A stretch of 64,000 bases of DNA, from positions 1 to 64,000 of the forward strand of contig JACMNA010000133.1 of assembly GCA_014378765.1 (NCBI GenBank), read 5' to 3'. Source of the stretch: Bdellovibrio sp. Its GTDB lineage: Bacteria > Bdellovibrionota > Bdellovibrionia > Bdellovibrionales > Bdellovibrionaceae. The position numbers were made by a program, and so were the translations under genes. The notes below the pieces were generated by a model. The model did not search any database, was not told the DNA's origin, and saw only the letters and a program-made list of their open reading frames with translations. Below, piece after piece: positions 1 through 8,012 of the stretch; positions within the stretch are counted from its first letter, which is position 1; each line of letters starts with the position of its first letter.

Positions 1-43
1 AAATACTGCCTATTAGTAATATTATAGCCATAATACGCTTCAT
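1..43 (-). CDS. Start of an exported protein (5' end only)
   Basis: Read on the minus strand, an ATG at position 43 begins MKRIMAIILLIGSI and runs off the left edge. A basic start followed by a hydrophobic run is the beginning of a signal peptide. A GGGG ribosome-binding sequence lies at 49-52, five bases from the ATG, which supports a real start. Only 14 residues are visible, so neither the family nor the choice between a soluble exported protein and a lipoprotein can be judged. It diverges from the small gene that begins at 172. Confidence 0.6.
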   Translation of the reverse strand, partial: MKRIMAIILLIGSI

Positions 44-171
44 TTTAACCCCTGATAGATCTTAACTGATTTTAATGAAAGCCCATAGATGACCAAAGGG
101 CCAAATTTTTTCGTACCTGCCAGCCCTCAATTTGCATTCATCGAATACAGACAGCTGGTAAGGAGTTTAAA

Positions 172-477
172 GTGGAGCAGAGAGAAATCATTGGCGGATT
201 TACAGAACTAAAGAAAATATTAATTTCGACATACAGTATTGAAAAAGATCTGATTTATTTAAGGCTATACTTTTCTAAGTCAGAGCGTGAGCTGATCATG
301 CACGACTATGAAGGTCACAAAAAGTTGTACCTCCTCTGCCATAATATACACGAGAAAACGATTAGAAAAGCCCTGCTCGGCCACGCGCGAGCGTTGGTAT
401 TGGAGTCTCTAAGCCACCAATCGCCAATGGAATTTTTAAATAACAATTTTCTGTTAAGCGGATCTTTTCTTTTTTAG
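172..477 (+). CDS. Small unknown protein, 101 aa
   Basis: I do not recognise this protein. It starts with GTG, eight bases after a good AAGGAG site at 160-165, which is the main evidence that it is real. No signal peptide or membrane segment is visible; it is rich in Lys, Glu and Leu with an amphipathic helical character, so it is probably cytoplasmic. Its last 24 bases overlap the end of the convergent gene at 454-924. The C-terminus (LLSGSFLF) is unusually hydrophobic. Confidence 0.6.
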   Translation: MEQREIIGGFTELKKILISTYSIEKDLIYLRLYFSKSERELIMHDYEGHKKLYLLCHNIHEKTIRKALLGHARALVLESLSHQSPMEFLNNNFLLSGSFLF

Positions 478-924
478 GTCTTGTTCTAATATTTCGCCCT
501 TCATTACGCCCATTAATTCCTGAAAAGCTTCTTTTATTTCTTCGGGTGTCATCGGCTTATGCGGTGGGCCTTCGTCGGCCCAGCCGTGCTCCCAATCAGT
601 TGTTCGAGTCTTGTCACGCCATATGGCTGACAAAAAACCCGTCCGGTCGAGTCGAACTAACAATAGGTTCATATGATTTTCATTTTCTCCGATTTCAAAC
701 CATTGAGACTTCTCAATAATTGTACGCCCATGGATATTCATTGCCCGGCAACTTTCGAAGTAACAAAGATCTATTACTTTAATTATATTGTTTTCTAGAG
801 TTTCGAAATAAAAGTGCAAATTGATTCCGAAGTTTGATTCGAAATTATCTTCAAGCTCTTCGAGTAGCAAATCGTAGAAGTCTTGTTCTTTAAATTGTTG
901 GCCAACGAGTTTTGCGAAATCCAT
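454..924 (-). CDS. Unknown acidic protein, 156 aa
   Basis: I do not recognise this protein. It is acidic, with no signal peptide or membrane span. The N-terminal third (residues 1-40) is rich in Glu, Asp, Phe and Leu, the middle looks like beta strands with several aromatics, and the C-terminus (about 120-156) is a Lys/Glu-rich helix ending in KKKRSA. An AT-rich promoter candidate with a perfect TATAAT lies at 952-957 on its strand. It follows rng in the same direction by 66 bases but seems to have its own promoter. The 3' end overlaps the convergent 101-aa gene. Confidence 0.55.
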   Translation of the reverse strand: MDFAKLVGQQFKEQDFYDLLLEELEDNFESNFGINLHFYFETLENNIIKVIDLCYFESCRAMNIHGRTIIEKSQWFEIGENENHMNLLLVRLDRTGFLSAIWRDKTRTTDWEHGWADEGPPHKPMTPEEIKEAFQELMGVMKGEILEQDLKKKRSA

Positions 925-951
925 GATTCCATATCGGCCAAATCTGCATGT

Positions 952-980
952 ATTATAAATTAATTGGGGCTGGACGAAAA
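952..980 (-). promoter_or_regulatory. Candidate promoter for the 156-aa gene
   Basis: On the minus strand a perfect -10 hexamer TATAAT (957 down to 952) stands about 28 bases before the start codon at 924. The -35 at 17-base spacing (975-980, TTTTCG) is poor, so this call rests on the -10 and the AT-rich setting. Confidence 0.35.
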
Positions 981-990
981 ACCAGGTCTA

Positions 991-2517
991 CTACTCGTTA
1001 AAGATTTCGTACTGCTCGGTATGGTATTTCGGTTCAATCTTAAATGCGATCGATCGCCCGATTCGCTTTTCTAACGCCTCGAGTGCTTCAGATTCGCTTT
1101 CGTAGACCCAGTCAACAATTTCTGAATGACAGTGTACAATCACGCCAGGTTTTTTTGACTTTTCGACTAAACTCACTTCACGCTCAAGTTCGCGGAAAAT
1201 TTCGTTAGCAATGGTGTTTTTACGTTTAATGTAACCTTTGCCGTCACAATAAGAACACGGTTGGCACAAAGTTTTTACTAAACTCGGTCGAATGCGCTTA
1301 CGGGTCATTTCGACTAAGCCCAATTCAGACATCGACATGATGTTGGTACGGCTGCGATCTTTTTTTAGTTCTTCTTCAAGTGCCAACATAACTTGTCCAC
1401 GGTGAACTTCTTTTTCCATGTCGATGAAGTCGATGATGATGATTCCGCCGACGTTTCGCACTCGCAATTGGTGAGCGATTTCTTTTACTGCTTCTAAGTT
1501 TGTTTTTAAGATGGTGTCTTCTAAATCTTTTTTGCCAACGAAGCGTCCGGTGTTCACATCGATAACGACCAATGCTTCTGCTTCGTCGAATACGATGTAC
1601 CCGCCTGATTTCAACCATACTTTTCGTTCAATGGCGCGCGAGATCTCCAAGTCGATGTCGTAAAGGTCAAAGAGTGGTTTTTTTTCTTCGTATAGAATAA
1701 TATTATGACGATACTTCGGCATAAGTTGCGTCACAAATTTTGAAACTTTTTTGTAAACCTCGACGTCATCGACCCATACCGTAGAAACTTGTTCGCTCAT
1801 TAAATCGCGAAGCGCGCGAAGCTCAACGTCGAGTTCGGCGTGCACCAGGCCGGCTGACTTTTTCTTTTCGTAATTTTTTTGAATTTCTTTTCCGAGACGG
1901 TCTAAATAATCGATGTCGGCGCGTAAAGCTTCTTCGCTGGCGCCTTCTGAGGCGGTGCGAACGATGACTCCCCCGGCTGGATTAATTTTTTGAATTATTT
2001 TTTTTAATCTTTCTTTTTCATCTTCGTCTTCGATTTTTCGTGAGATTCCCGTGTGCTTAACGTACGGCATGTATACGATGCCTCGGCCTGGTAATGAAAT
2101 GTGCGTCGTGATGCGGGCGCCTTTTGTGCCGAGCGGATCTTTCGCAACTTGCACCATGAGGTGTTGACCTTCTTTAATTAAATCTTGAATCGGAGTTTTA
2201 ATTTCGCGTGACGGTCTGACTTCATCAACTTCGTTACCTGAAGTGTTGTTGTGGGATTCATCGTCTTCTTCAAAAAACTCGCGGCCCTCTTCAGTTAAGA
2301 TATCGCCGACGTAAAGAAACGCAGCCTTATCTAATCCGATGTCGACAAACGCGGCCTGCATGCCCGGTAAAACGCGAGTGACAACCCCGCGATGCACGGT
2401 TCCGACTAGGGTGGGAGAAGTTTTACGTTCGATTTTAAGATCCATGAGAGTGCCGGCCTCGACGTAAGCCACGCGCGTTTCTAGAGGACGCACATTAATT
2501 AGAATTTCTGCTGCCAT
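991..2517 (-). CDS. rng: Ribonuclease G (Rne/Rng family endoribonuclease)
   Basis: RNase G is a single-strand-specific endoribonuclease that trims the 5' end of 16S rRNA and takes part in mRNA decay in the cytoplasm. At 508 aa it matches RNase G rather than the much longer RNase E, and it lacks the degradosome tail. Visible in order: an S1 RNA-binding domain at about 35-120 (starting LVGTVHRGVV), interrupted by a short acidic insert with several Glu and Asp; the DNase I-like catalytic region with VVIDVNTG near residue 310 and an IIIDFIDME segment near 355, carrying the two Mg-binding aspartates; and the zinc-link CQPCSYCDGKG near 405-418. ATG start with GAGG four bases upstream. It is transcribed divergently from pilT. 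Confidence 0.95.
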   Translation of the reverse strand: MAAEILINVRPLETRVAYVEAGTLMDLKIERKTSPTLVGTVHRGVVTRVLPGMQAAFVDIGLDKAAFLYVGDILTEEGREFFEEDDESHNNTSGNEVDEVRPSREIKTPIQDLIKEGQHLMVQVAKDPLGTKGARITTHISLPGRGIVYMPYVKHTGISRKIEDEDEKERLKKIIQKINPAGGVIVRTASEGASEEALRADIDYLDRLGKEIQKNYEKKKSAGLVHAELDVELRALRDLMSEQVSTVWVDDVEVYKKVSKFVTQLMPKYRHNIILYEEKKPLFDLYDIDLEISRAIERKVWLKSGGYIVFDEAEALVVIDVNTGRFVGKKDLEDTILKTNLEAVKEIAHQLRVRNVGGIIIIDFIDMEKEVHRGQVMLALEEELKKDRSRTNIMSMSELGLVEMTRKRIRPSLVKTLCQPCSYCDGKGYIKRKNTIANEIFRELEREVSLVEKSKKPGVIVHCHSEIVDWVYESESEALEALEKRIGRSIAFKIEPKYHTEQYEIFNE

Positions 2518-2606
2518 AAAACCTCATAAATCTCAAATTGACCGCTATCTAGACGATCGACTTGTTTAAAATCTCTTCAGTCATACCGAAGAATAGATTG
2601 ATAAGC

Positions 2607-2629
2607 AAATCTCGCCTGAAGCGAAATTT
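2607..2629. promoter_or_regulatory. Imperfect inverted repeat upstream of pilT
   Basis: Arms AAATCTCGC (2607-2615) and GCGAAATTT (2621-2629) form a nine-base inverted repeat with one mismatch and a CTGAA spacer. It lies 18 bases before the pilT start in the rng-pilT divergent region. It could be an operator or a leader hairpin; function unknown. Confidence 0.35.
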
Positions 2630-2646
2630 GTATAACTGGAGATGTA

Positions 2647-3723
2647 ATGGCAACAATAGACGATCTTTTTAGACTGATGGTCGAACAAAAAGCCTCAGAT
2701 TTGCACTTAACAAGTGGTGCGCCTCCGTTTTTAAGACTGCACGGCAACATGGTGCCGCTGAATTATAGACATCTCAGCAATCAAGACGTGCAAGGCCTTA
2801 TTTTTGAAATATTAAGTGAGAAACAAAAAAAATCTTTCGTTGAAAAATGGGAGCTTGATTTTGCTTACGTCGTTGAAGGCCTTGGTCGCTTTCGTTGCAA
2901 TATCTTTATGCAAAGAAAAGGCTTAGGCGCCGTTTTCAGAACTATTCCAGAACAAATTAAAACGGTGCAAGAGCTGAACCTACCCGCTTCAATTATTGAT
3001 TTAATCGACTGTGATCGCGGACTTATTTTAGTTACCGGCCCCACGGGTTCCGGAAAATCGACTACGCTCGCGGCGATGATTCAACATATTAACGCCACTC
3101 GTGAAACTCATATTTTAACGGTTGAAGATCCGATCGAGTTTGTGCATCCCAATTTAAAATCTTTAGTCAATCAACGTGAAGTTGGTTCACATACGAAAAC
3201 ATTTTCGAATGCATTGAAGGCAGCGCTACGTGAAGATCCAGATATTATTCTAGTCGGCGAGCTTCGTGATTTAGAGACAATTTCATTGGCACTAACGGCG
3301 GCCGAAACGGGTCATCTAGTGTTTGCAACTTTACATACAAGTTCTGCGGCTAAAACAATTGATCGTATCATTGACGTTTTCCCGTCAGGGCAACAGGGCC
3401 AAATTCGAACTATGTTGGCTGAATCGATTCGTGGAGTTGTGGCGCAATCACTTTTTACAAGAGCCGATGGCCAAGGGCGCGTAGCCGCGTTTGAAATTAT
3501 GAAGGGCACTAAAGCAATTTCTAATTTAATTCGTGAAGGTAAAATTCACCAAATTCCGTCGATTATTCAAACAAGCTCAAGTCAGGGTATGATTCTTTAT
3601 GAAAAGTACGTTGAAGACCTAGTTAAAAAAGGATTAGTAACCGCTGCCGATGCGAAATCTTTTCTTGGTAAAGAAGAACCTTTCGCGCCGACGACTCAAG
3701 CTGGCGGAAAAAAAGCCTCTTAA
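2647..3723 (+). CDS. pilT: Type IV pilus retraction ATPase PilT
   Basis: Hexameric cytoplasmic ATPase that depolymerises type IV pili and powers twitching and, in predators, prey attachment. At 358 aa it is the normal PilT length. It shows the N-terminal PAS-like region (1-95, including the typical SDLHLTSG), Walker A GPTGSGKST at about 131-139, the Asp box, Walker B ILVGELRD near 200-207 and the His box TGHLVFATLHT near 218-228. The VGELRD form favours PilT over PilB. Start ATG with GGAG at 2638-2641. No other pilus gene is nearby, so it acts on pili encoded elsewhere; several bacteria carry two pilT copies, and PilU is the main alternative. Confidence 0.93.
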   Translation: MATIDDLFRLMVEQKASDLHLTSGAPPFLRLHGNMVPLNYRHLSNQDVQGLIFEILSEKQKKSFVEKWELDFAYVVEGLGRFRCNIFMQRKGLGAVFRTIPEQIKTVQELNLPASIIDLIDCDRGLILVTGPTGSGKSTTLAAMIQHINATRETHILTVEDPIEFVHPNLKSLVNQREVGSHTKTFSNALKAALREDPDIILVGELRDLETISLALTAAETGHLVFATLHTSSAAKTIDRIIDVFPSGQQGQIRTMLAESIRGVVAQSLFTRADGQGRVAAFEIMKGTKAISNLIREGKIHQIPSIIQTSSSQGMILYEKYVEDLVKKGLVTAADAKSFLGKEEPFAPTTQAGGKKAS

Positions 3724-3784
3724 TTACACTTTTTTGCAACTGAAAGATTGATTGAAATCATAAAAAGCCGTAGCTTAAAAAACT

Positions 3785-4480
3785 ATGGCGAAACAGATAG
3801 ACTTAACCAAACCACAAAACTTAGCAAAATTTATTGATCACACGCTTTTAAAGCCTGAGGCCACTAAGAACGATGTTAGAAAGCTCTGCGAAGAAGCTTT
3901 AGAAAATCAGTTTTACGCCGTTTGCGTTAATTCGTGGATGGTAACAACTTGTCGTGAAATTTTGCGAAGCACAAAGATTAATGTAGCGACTGTGGTTGGC
4001 TTTCCGCTAGGGGCCGTAGAAACTTCGGTCAAAGCGTTTGAAACCACGCGCGCCCTTAATTTAGGTGCGGATGAAATTGATATGGTATTAAATATTGGCG
4101 CCCTTAAGGCAAAAGATTATGGCTACGTTGAAAAAGAAATTCAATCAGTCGTGCGCGCCGCTGAAGGCCGAACCGTTAAAGTTATTTTTGAAACTTGCCT
4201 TTTAACTGAAGACGAAAAAAAACGCGCCTGTGAATTAAGCCTTCACGGGGGAGCTCACTTTGTAAAAACCTCGACTGGGTTTAGCACCGGCGGGGCGACA
4301 GTTGAAGATGTTAAATTAATGGCGGCGCTTGTGGGTTCTAAAGCACACGTAAAAGCCAGCGGAAGCATTCGCGATTATTTGACTGCCGTGCAAATGATAG
4401 AGGCTGGCGCCACTCGTCTTGGCACAAGCTCTGGCGTCTACTTAGTTAAGGGTGAAAATGCTACCAGCCGAACTTATTAA
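3785..4480 (+). CDS. deoC: Deoxyribose-phosphate aldolase
   Basis: Splits 2-deoxyribose-5-phosphate into glyceraldehyde-3-phosphate and acetaldehyde, the last step that feeds deoxynucleoside sugar into glycolysis. The 231-aa length and motifs fit the DeoC class I aldolases: the Schiff-base lysine in HFVKTSTGF (about residue 161), the second active-site lysine in HVKASGSI (about 190) and the aspartate in DEIDMVLNIG (about 99). No clear ribosome-binding site precedes the ATG. It overlaps the next gene, thymidine phosphorylase, by 23 bases, which implies translational coupling. Confidence 0.95.
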   Translation: MAKQIDLTKPQNLAKFIDHTLLKPEATKNDVRKLCEEALENQFYAVCVNSWMVTTCREILRSTKINVATVVGFPLGAVETSVKAFETTRALNLGADEIDMVLNIGALKAKDYGYVEKEIQSVVRAAEGRTVKVIFETCLLTEDEKKRACELSLHGGAHFVKTSTGFSTGGATVEDVKLMAALVGSKAHVKASGSIRDYLTAVQMIEAGATRLGTSSGVYLVKGENATSRTY

Positions 4481-5771
4481 GAAAAAAAGAAATGGCGAAG
4501 GGCTAACGGCCGAAGAAATTGAATTCTTTATTCTTTCTTATACAAAAAATGAAATTCCTGAATATCAAATGTCGGCCTTACTTATGGCGATTTACTTTAA
4601 GGGCATGACCAATTCTGAAACCGTAGCGTTAACTAAAACTATGCTTCATTCGGGAGTTGTCGTTGATACAAGTCGCATCGATGGTTTTAAAGTTGATAAA
4701 CATTCAACGGGTGGCGTGGGCGACAAAACAAGCTTAATCTTGGGCCCCATCGTCGCAGCGGCTGGAGTTTATGTGCCGATGATTTCGGGGCGCGGCTTAG
4801 GTCACACCGGCGGAACATTAGATAAATTAGAAAGTATTCCCGGATTTAATACGCAATTATCATTAGAAAAATTTGTCGATTTAACAAAAAAAATTGGCAC
4901 GTGTTTTATCGGTCAAACCAAAGAAATTTGCCCGGCCGATAAAAAAATATACGCGCTACGCGATGTAACGGCCACGGTTGAAAGTCTTCCGTTAATTTGC
5001 GCTAGCATTATGTCAAAAAAGATGGCCGAAGGTATTGATGGGCTTGTGCTTGATGTTAAGTTTGGCTCGGGTGCCTTTATGAAAAATATTGATAAGGCTC
5101 GCGAGCTTGCAATGGCATTGATGAACATTGCTAAAAGTTACGATAAGCGAGTCTTAGCATTGCTTTCATCAATGGAGCAGCCTTTGGGCCGCTATAGCGG
5201 AAACGCTTTAGAAATTTTTGAGTGCGTTGAGATCATGGAAAATAAAACCCATTTTAGCCAGGCCGGGCGTGACCTTTACGCTGACACTCGTGAATTATCA
5301 TTACAACTTTCGGCGCACATGATTCATCTGGCGGGCAAGACTTCAAATTTTGAAGATGCCTATGGATTGGCAGAAAAAATACTTAAATCTGGCGCCGCTC
5401 TTAAAAAATTTGAAGAGATGTGCGTTGAACAATCGGGTCGCTTACATGAATTGAAGATGCCCGAACAAAAAGTTGAGTTAATTGCGACGACCAACGGGTT
5501 TTTAGCAAATTTCGATGTCGAAAAAATTGGATTGGCTGGCATTATCCTACGCGCCGGACGCAAAAAAACTGACGATATTATTCATCCTACGTCGGGCGTT
5601 GAGTTTCACGCCCAACTTGGTGACGCTATTAAAGCCGGAGACCTTATTTATACTATTCACGGGGATGAGCCTGAACGCTTTGCCGGAGCTTATGAAATGC
5701 TAAGCAAGTCGTTTCATATTTCCTTGCAAAAGCCGCATGAGCACGTTTTGATTAAAGAAGTATTGAGGTGA
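4458..5771 (+). CDS. deoA: Thymidine / pyrimidine-nucleoside phosphorylase
   Basis: Phosphorolyses thymidine or deoxyuridine (and uridine in the Pdp type) to base plus (deoxy)ribose-1-phosphate. The family signature KHSTGGVGDKTSL lies near residues 80-92, followed by SGRGLGHTGGTLDKLES, and the C-terminal alpha/beta domain ends near residue 437. An in-frame GTG exists at 4452, but the ATG at 4458 is preferred: AAGG at 4449-4452 is well placed and the protein then starts MLPAELIKKKR as in homologues. It overlaps deoC and is five bases before pnp. DeoA and Pdp cannot be separated by eye. Confidence 0.92.
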   Translation: MLPAELIKKKRNGEGLTAEEIEFFILSYTKNEIPEYQMSALLMAIYFKGMTNSETVALTKTMLHSGVVVDTSRIDGFKVDKHSTGGVGDKTSLILGPIVAAAGVYVPMISGRGLGHTGGTLDKLESIPGFNTQLSLEKFVDLTKKIGTCFIGQTKEICPADKKIYALRDVTATVESLPLICASIMSKKMAEGIDGLVLDVKFGSGAFMKNIDKARELAMALMNIAKSYDKRVLALLSSMEQPLGRYSGNALEIFECVEIMENKTHFSQAGRDLYADTRELSLQLSAHMIHLAGKTSNFEDAYGLAEKILKSGAALKKFEEMCVEQSGRLHELKMPEQKVELIATTNGFLANFDVEKIGLAGIILRAGRKKTDDIIHPTSGVEFHAQLGDAIKAGDLIYTIHGDEPERFAGAYEMLSKSFHISLQKPHEHVLIKEVLR

Positions 5772-5775
5772 CGAC

Positions 5776-6594
5776 ATGGCGGTAATTGAAAAACTGACTG
5801 AGGCCGTAGGATTTTTAAAGTCTAAAACAAAGATGAAGCCGCGCGTGGGAGTCATCTTAGGTTCGGGCTTAGGTCACTTTGTTCAGCATATGAATGTTGA
5901 AGTTACAATACCGTTTCGCGATGTTCCTTATTTTATACCTCCCACGGTTGATGGCCACTCTGGCAATTTAATTTTCGGAAAAATTGGTGAAGTTGATTTA
6001 GTAGTTTTGCAGGGACGTCTTCATTATTATGAGGGCCACACCATGGAAACCGTTGTGTTTCCGGCGCGCGTGATGGCTTTATTAGGAATTGAAATTTTAG
6101 TTGTTACCAATTCTGCGGGTGGATACGGCGATGGAATGAACCCGGGTGATTTTATGGTTATTGAAGACCACATTAATCTCATGGGTAACAACCCTTTAAT
6201 GGGGCCGAATATTAAAGAATTAGGGCCGCGCTTTCCAGATATGACGGAAGCGTACGACCTTGAAATGATTGCCATTGCCGAAAGAATTTTTAGATCTCAG
6301 AAAACTTTTTTTCATAAAGGCATTTACGTGGGCGTTACGGGCCCCACTTACGAAACGCCTTCAGAAATTAAAATGTTTAAAGCGATGGGCGGTAAAGCCG
6401 TTGGCATGTCGACCGTGCCTGAGGTTATCGCCGCAAACCATTTGGGTATTCGCGTTGCGGCCATTTCTTGTATAACTAACTTAGCGGCTGGAGTTTCGCA
6501 AAATAAGTTGACCCATGCCGAAGTAACCGAAACCGCTAAAAAGGTTGAAATGAAGTTTTGTTCTTTTTTAACCGAATTTGTAACGAAAATTTAA
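5776..6594 (+). CDS. punA: Purine-nucleoside phosphorylase (trimeric, PNP I family)
   Basis: Phosphorolyses purine (deoxy)nucleosides to base plus (deoxy)ribose-1-phosphate. The 272-aa length fits the trimeric PNP/MTAP family. Motifs: phosphate-binding GVILGSGLGHF (about 24-34), NSAGGYGDGMNPGDF, GVTGPTYETPSEIKM (about 185-199, with the base-binding Glu), MSTVPEVIAA, and SCITNLAAG near 230-238 with the purine-contacting Asn. Four bases separate it from deoA, whose end supplies a GAGG site. It completes an operon that converts DNA-derived nucleosides into bases and sugar phosphate. Confidence 0.93.
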   Translation: MAVIEKLTEAVGFLKSKTKMKPRVGVILGSGLGHFVQHMNVEVTIPFRDVPYFIPPTVDGHSGNLIFGKIGEVDLVVLQGRLHYYEGHTMETVVFPARVMALLGIEILVVTNSAGGYGDGMNPGDFMVIEDHINLMGNNPLMGPNIKELGPRFPDMTEAYDLEMIAIAERIFRSQKTFFHKGIYVGVTGPTYETPSEIKMFKAMGGKAVGMSTVPEVIAANHLGIRVAAISCITNLAAGVSQNKLTHAEVTETAKKVEMKFCSFLTEFVTKI

Positions 6595-6618
6595 CCTTTT
6601 TCACACCTACGCCTAGCT

Positions 6619-6646
6619 TTGACTAGACCTCTTCTCGACTCATAAT
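6619..6646 (+). promoter_or_regulatory. Sigma-70-type promoter of the protease operon
   Basis: TTGACT (6619-6624), a 16-base spacer and CATAAT (6641-6646) resemble a housekeeping promoter. Transcription would begin near 6653, leaving a leader of about 80 bases that contains two inverted repeats before the subtilase start. Confidence 0.55.
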
Positions 6647-6665
6647 AATACATAATTCCTCCGAT

Positions 6666-6690
6666 TTATTAACCAGAGCACGGTTAATAA
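6666..6690 (+). promoter_or_regulatory. Leader hairpin 1 upstream of the subtilase
   Basis: TTATTAACC (6666-6674) and GGTTAATAA (6682-6690) are perfect nine-base inverted arms around a seven-base loop. No T-run follows, so it is not a classical terminator of the deo operon. It lies in the predicted leader of the protease mRNA, and could be an RNA hairpin or a DNA operator. Confidence 0.5.
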
Positions 6691-6703
6691 TGGTTCTTAC
6701 AAC

Positions 6704-6720
6704 AAGACCAAGACGGTCTT
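6704..6720 (+). promoter_or_regulatory. Leader hairpin 2 next to the protease ribosome-binding site
   Basis: AAGACC (6704-6709) and GGTCTT (6715-6720) are a perfect six-base inverted repeat with a five-base loop. It ends two bases before the ACGGAG site at 6723-6728, so folding could affect initiation. Confidence 0.5.
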
Positions 6721-6733
6721 GAACGGAGTTCGC

Positions 6734-8008
6734 ATGGACGCGATTCGAATCGGTTTACTAGTTTCTTTAAGTCTAATTGGCGTAGCATGCAGCCAATCAA
6801 AAACTTCTGAGTCGGTGTTTCCGAACAACGCGCAGGCCTTGTGCGGCGGCGGTGCCGCATCCGTCAGCCAAGAAAGATTTATTGTTCAGTGGGAAGATGG
6901 CCGCTTCACCGTTGAAACCGATAGCTCGGCCGAAAAATTTCGATCAGGTTTTGTAAAAAAGAAATTGTCTTTAATAAAGCACGTTGATCACGACGTACAG
7001 GTTCACCTAAGCCCAGCTGATACAATTTCACAATCTGAAGAGCTGCAAGCTATGTCAGGCGGTCTTAACTGGCAAATTACAAATATAAAAGCTGATCAAC
7101 TTTGGGCTCAGAACATTAACGGAGAAGGTATTATCGTTGCAGTCGTTGACGGAATGGTAGATGTGAATCATCCCCAATTGCGTCCAAATATTTTAGTTAA
7201 CAACAAAGAAATTCCTAACAATGGGCTTGATGACGACGGCAATGGGTTTGTCGATGATTACATGGGCGTGCAAATTAACGTTGAAACTAATGATCCTGCA
7301 AAAAATACCCATGGCTCACACGTCGCAGGTATTATTGCCGCCGACTCTTCATCTGGCGGCGCGATTGAGGGAATCGCTCCGAAAGCAAAAATTTTGCCAG
7401 CACAATTTATTGGTAATAATGAAGCTGGCTCTATTGGTGATGCAATCACGGCAATGAATTACGCGGCCATGAGGGGCGCAAAAATTATTAACATGAGCTG
7501 GGGTCTGCAGTCTTGCGATAACTTGCCAACGTTGCAAGCGGCCCTTCAGCAGTTATCCAATAAGGGAATCTTATTAGTTACTGCGGCCGGCAATGGCGAC
7601 CGCAATCACGTCGGATACAATACTGATTTTTATCCGATGTATCCTGGAGCGTACAATTTGTTGAATCAATTGAACGTGGCCGCTTCAACCGCCAACGATT
7701 TTTTAACGGGTTTCTCGAATTACGGTGTTCGCACGGTGCATGTCGCGGCTCCTGGTAATTCAATTTTTTCTACCGTACCCGGAAATACTTACGCCGAAAA
7801 AAGTGGAACAAGCATGGCGTCTCCCGCCACGGCTGGTGCGGCGGCACTTATCTGGAGCGCAATACCATCGGCGACCGCAACCCAGATCAAGCAGGCCATC
7901 ATGAGAGGGGTCGATATTATGCCCGGCTCAAACACCGAGTTAACAACTCGTGGCCGCATCAACGTAAGCAAAGCCTACCTTGAGCTTAGAAAAATAACGG
8001 GCCAGTAA
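6734..8008 (+). CDS. Subtilisin-family (S8) serine protease, lipoprotein
   Basis: Secreted serine peptidase anchored as a lipoprotein. The start is the ATG at 6734, six bases after ACGGAG; an upstream in-frame TTG at 6719 lacks a site. The signal peptide ends in IGVAC, a lipobox with Cys at about residue 19. A short propeptide-like region (about 40-110) is followed by the S8 domain with all three catalytic residues: Asp in VAVVDGMVD (about 138), His in THGSHVAGI (about 195) and Ser in GTSMASPAT (about 360). Calcium-loop-like Asp/Gly sequence (LDDDGNGFVDD) follows the Asp. It is four bases upstream of a putative outer-membrane barrel, suggesting a joint envelope role. The target is unknown. 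Confidence 0.93.
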   Translation: MDAIRIGLLVSLSLIGVACSQSKTSESVFPNNAQALCGGGAASVSQERFIVQWEDGRFTVETDSSAEKFRSGFVKKKLSLIKHVDHDVQVHLSPADTISQSEELQAMSGGLNWQITNIKADQLWAQNINGEGIIVAVVDGMVDVNHPQLRPNILVNNKEIPNNGLDDDGNGFVDDYMGVQINVETNDPAKNTHGSHVAGIIAADSSSGGAIEGIAPKAKILPAQFIGNNEAGSIGDAITAMNYAAMRGAKIINMSWGLQSCDNLPTLQAALQQLSNKGILLVTAAGNGDRNHVGYNTDFYPMYPGAYNLLNQLNVAASTANDFLTGFSNYGVRTVHVAAPGNSIFSTVPGNTYAEKSGTSMASPATAGAAALIWSAIPSATATQIKQAIMRGVDIMPGSNTELTTRGRINVSKAYLELRKITGQ

Positions 8009-8012
8009 TTTA

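Noticed and set aside
1376-1618. 80-aa Arg-rich frame opposite/inside rng
   Set aside because: An alternative frame inside the conserved rng gene with highly biased Arg content; shadow of real coding sequence.
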